A DNA stretch of 64,000 nt, taken from positions 124,001 through 188,000 of the forward strand of contig NZ_VLLI01000003.1 in assembly GCF_007830615.1 (NCBI RefSeq), read 5' to 3'. Below are positions 62,980 through 64,000 of the stretch, piece after piece (within the stretch, counting starts at the first letter, position 1; each line of letters opens with the position of its first letter). The notes below the pieces were generated by a model. The model was not told where the DNA came from. It saw nothing but the letters and a program-made list of their open reading frames with translations, and ran no database searches. The stretch comes from Mucilaginibacter frigoritolerans. GTDB taxonomy: Bacteria; Bacteroidota; Bacteroidia; Sphingobacteriales; Sphingobacteriaceae. The position numbers and the translations under genes were made by a program.

Positions 62980-64000
62980 ATGCCTACACTACACTGGATT
63001 GGAAAAGACAAAGTAATAAACCATCATTTAGATGTACCCTATCGGGTTTTAGACCATCAATATGGTTTTGAAAATGGAGAGCAAAGCGAAAAGGAAACCA
63101 ATAGCGGCAATAAAATTATTCATGGTGATAATTTAGAAGCATTAAAATCATTACTGCCAGAGTACGAAGGAAAAATTAAATGCATTTATATTGACCCGCC
63201 TTATAATACAGGTAACGAAGGATGGGTTTATAATGACAATGTTAATGATCCCAAAATTAAAAAATGGCTTCATGAAGTAGTTGGCAAAGAGGGCGAAGAT
63301 TTAAGCAGGCATGACAAATGGTTGTGCATGATGTATCCCAGACTGAAGCTATTACATAAACTATTGAAGCAAGAAGGAGTTATTTTCATTTCAATTGATG
63401 ACAATGAACAGGCAAACTTAAAACTGACTTTAGATGAGATATTTGGCGCAAAGAATTTAATAACCAATTTTACTTGGAAAACAGACGGAAATTTCGATAA
63501 CCAAGCTAAAGTCAAGATTAACCACGAATATATTCTCGCTTATGCAAAGAATATAGATCTGTTAGAGCACCCTAATGTTATTGATCCTAATATCGGAAAA
63601 GAAAGCAAGTTATTTAAATCTGAAATTAGGAATACAATTGTTAAAAATGGCCCTAAAAATCCAATAAGCGAAATAATTTTACCAATAGGATTTCCTGCAT
63701 CATTTGAAGAAGGAATTATAAAAGCACGAAGTGACTCATGGCCTCACTATTTATCAGATGCTGTAATAAAAGATTCTAAACTTCAGAATAGTATCATAGT
63801 TAAAAGTGGTTGGAGTTCAAAAGCTATTGCTGAAACATTTATTAATAACAATCTAAATCCTGTTAAGGATAGCAAAGGCCAAGACACGATTTTTCAGATA
63901 ACCTCAACAGGAGCTATTGAGAATGTCAAGATTCGCTCAAACACAAGTCATGTTGTAAGTTCTTTGCAAAACATGGGAAACACTCAAAATATGAGTAGTG
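62980..64000 (+). CDS. mod: Type III restriction-modification DNA methyltransferase, N-terminal part (partial)
   Basis: The frame is open from ATG 62980 to the window end (340 residues so far), so the gene continues beyond. It encodes a beta-class adenine methyltransferase: KIIHGDNLEALKSL, the catalytic DPPY at residues 72-75 in CIYIDPPYNTGNEGWVYND, DKWLCMMYPRLKLLHKLLK, and GVIFISIDDNEQANLKLTLD. The order DPPY before the cofactor motif and the NTGN sequence are typical of type III Mod subunits. The start MPTLHWIGKDKVINHH is the usual one for this family. A Res helicase-nuclease gene is expected downstream. HepT/MntA lie divergently upstream. Confidence 0.92.
   Translation, partial: MPTLHWIGKDKVINHHLDVPYRVLDHQYGFENGEQSEKETNSGNKIIHGDNLEALKSLLPEYEGKIKCIYIDPPYNTGNEGWVYNDNVNDPKIKKWLHEVVGKEGEDLSRHDKWLCMMYPRLKLLHKLLKQEGVIFISIDDNEQANLKLTLDEIFGAKNLITNFTWKTDGNFDNQAKVKINHEYILAYAKNIDLLEHPNVIDPNIGKESKLFKSEIRNTIVKNGPKNPISEIILPIGFPASFEEGIIKARSDSWPHYLSDAVIKDSKLQNSIIVKSGWSSKAIAETFINNNLNPVKDSKGQDTIFQITSTGAIENVKIRSNTSHVVSSLQNMGNTQNMSS

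Overview
The window looks like a chromosome segment of a Bacteroidetes bacterium, most likely family Sphingobacteriaceae and close to Mucilaginibacter. The signs are a SusC/SusD pair, a hybrid two-component regulator with periplasmic propeller repeats, Bacteroidetes-type -7 boxes (TAnnTTTG) before several genes, almost no Shine-Dalgarno sequences, and short GC-rich or AT-rich inverted repeats lying against gene ends. The genus is an inference. No rRNA, tRNA, CRISPR array, insertion sequence or replication origin was recognised.

Layout. 1-4222: end of a threonine operon (thrA C-terminal part, thrB, thrC) plus a HAD phosphatase. 4230-7981: a divergent tyrosine/homogentisate catabolic cluster (fumarylacetoacetase family protein, homogentisate dioxygenase, 4-hydroxyphenylpyruvate dioxygenase). 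8601-18160: mostly housekeeping genes (PAS histidine kinase, manA, isocitrate dehydrogenase, pyrroline-5-carboxylate dehydrogenase, carbonic anhydrase), an unusual zinc-ribbon/TPR membrane protein paired with an M50-like membrane protease, and a very acidic disordered protein.

18265-41641, all on the minus strand, is a beta-mannan utilisation locus. A SusC/SusD pair with an IPT/TIG surface lipoprotein and a small secreted protein would capture glycan. GH26 mannanase, GH27 alpha-galactosidase, a GH28 enzyme and a GH51-like lipoprotein would trim it. A sodium:solute symporter would import mannobiose-type sugars, which a 2-epimerase and a GH130 phosphorylase convert to mannose-1-phosphate and glucose. 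An AraC-type regulator and a 1388-residue hybrid sensor frame the locus. A perfect 28-bp palindrome lies between the sensor gene and susC.

42130-53908: an Mla-type lipid transport operon, a large SPFH protein with three tandem N-terminal modules, a lone receiver, a chloramphenicol-acetyltransferase-like enzyme, Bcr-type and GntP-type transporters, several lipoproteins, and a decayed VOC (glyoxalase-fold) gene that runs in frame into the Bcr-type gene. 53993-61799: a MocR-type regulator, DinB, then a second small sugar locus (GH31, LacI regulator, tandem operator-like repeats and a beta-helix lipoprotein gene split by an in-frame TAA), and a quinone oxidoreductase-like gene. 62103-64000: a HepT/MntA toxin-antitoxin pair and the start of a type III restriction-modification methyltransferase that leaves the window, which suggests the edge of a defence island.
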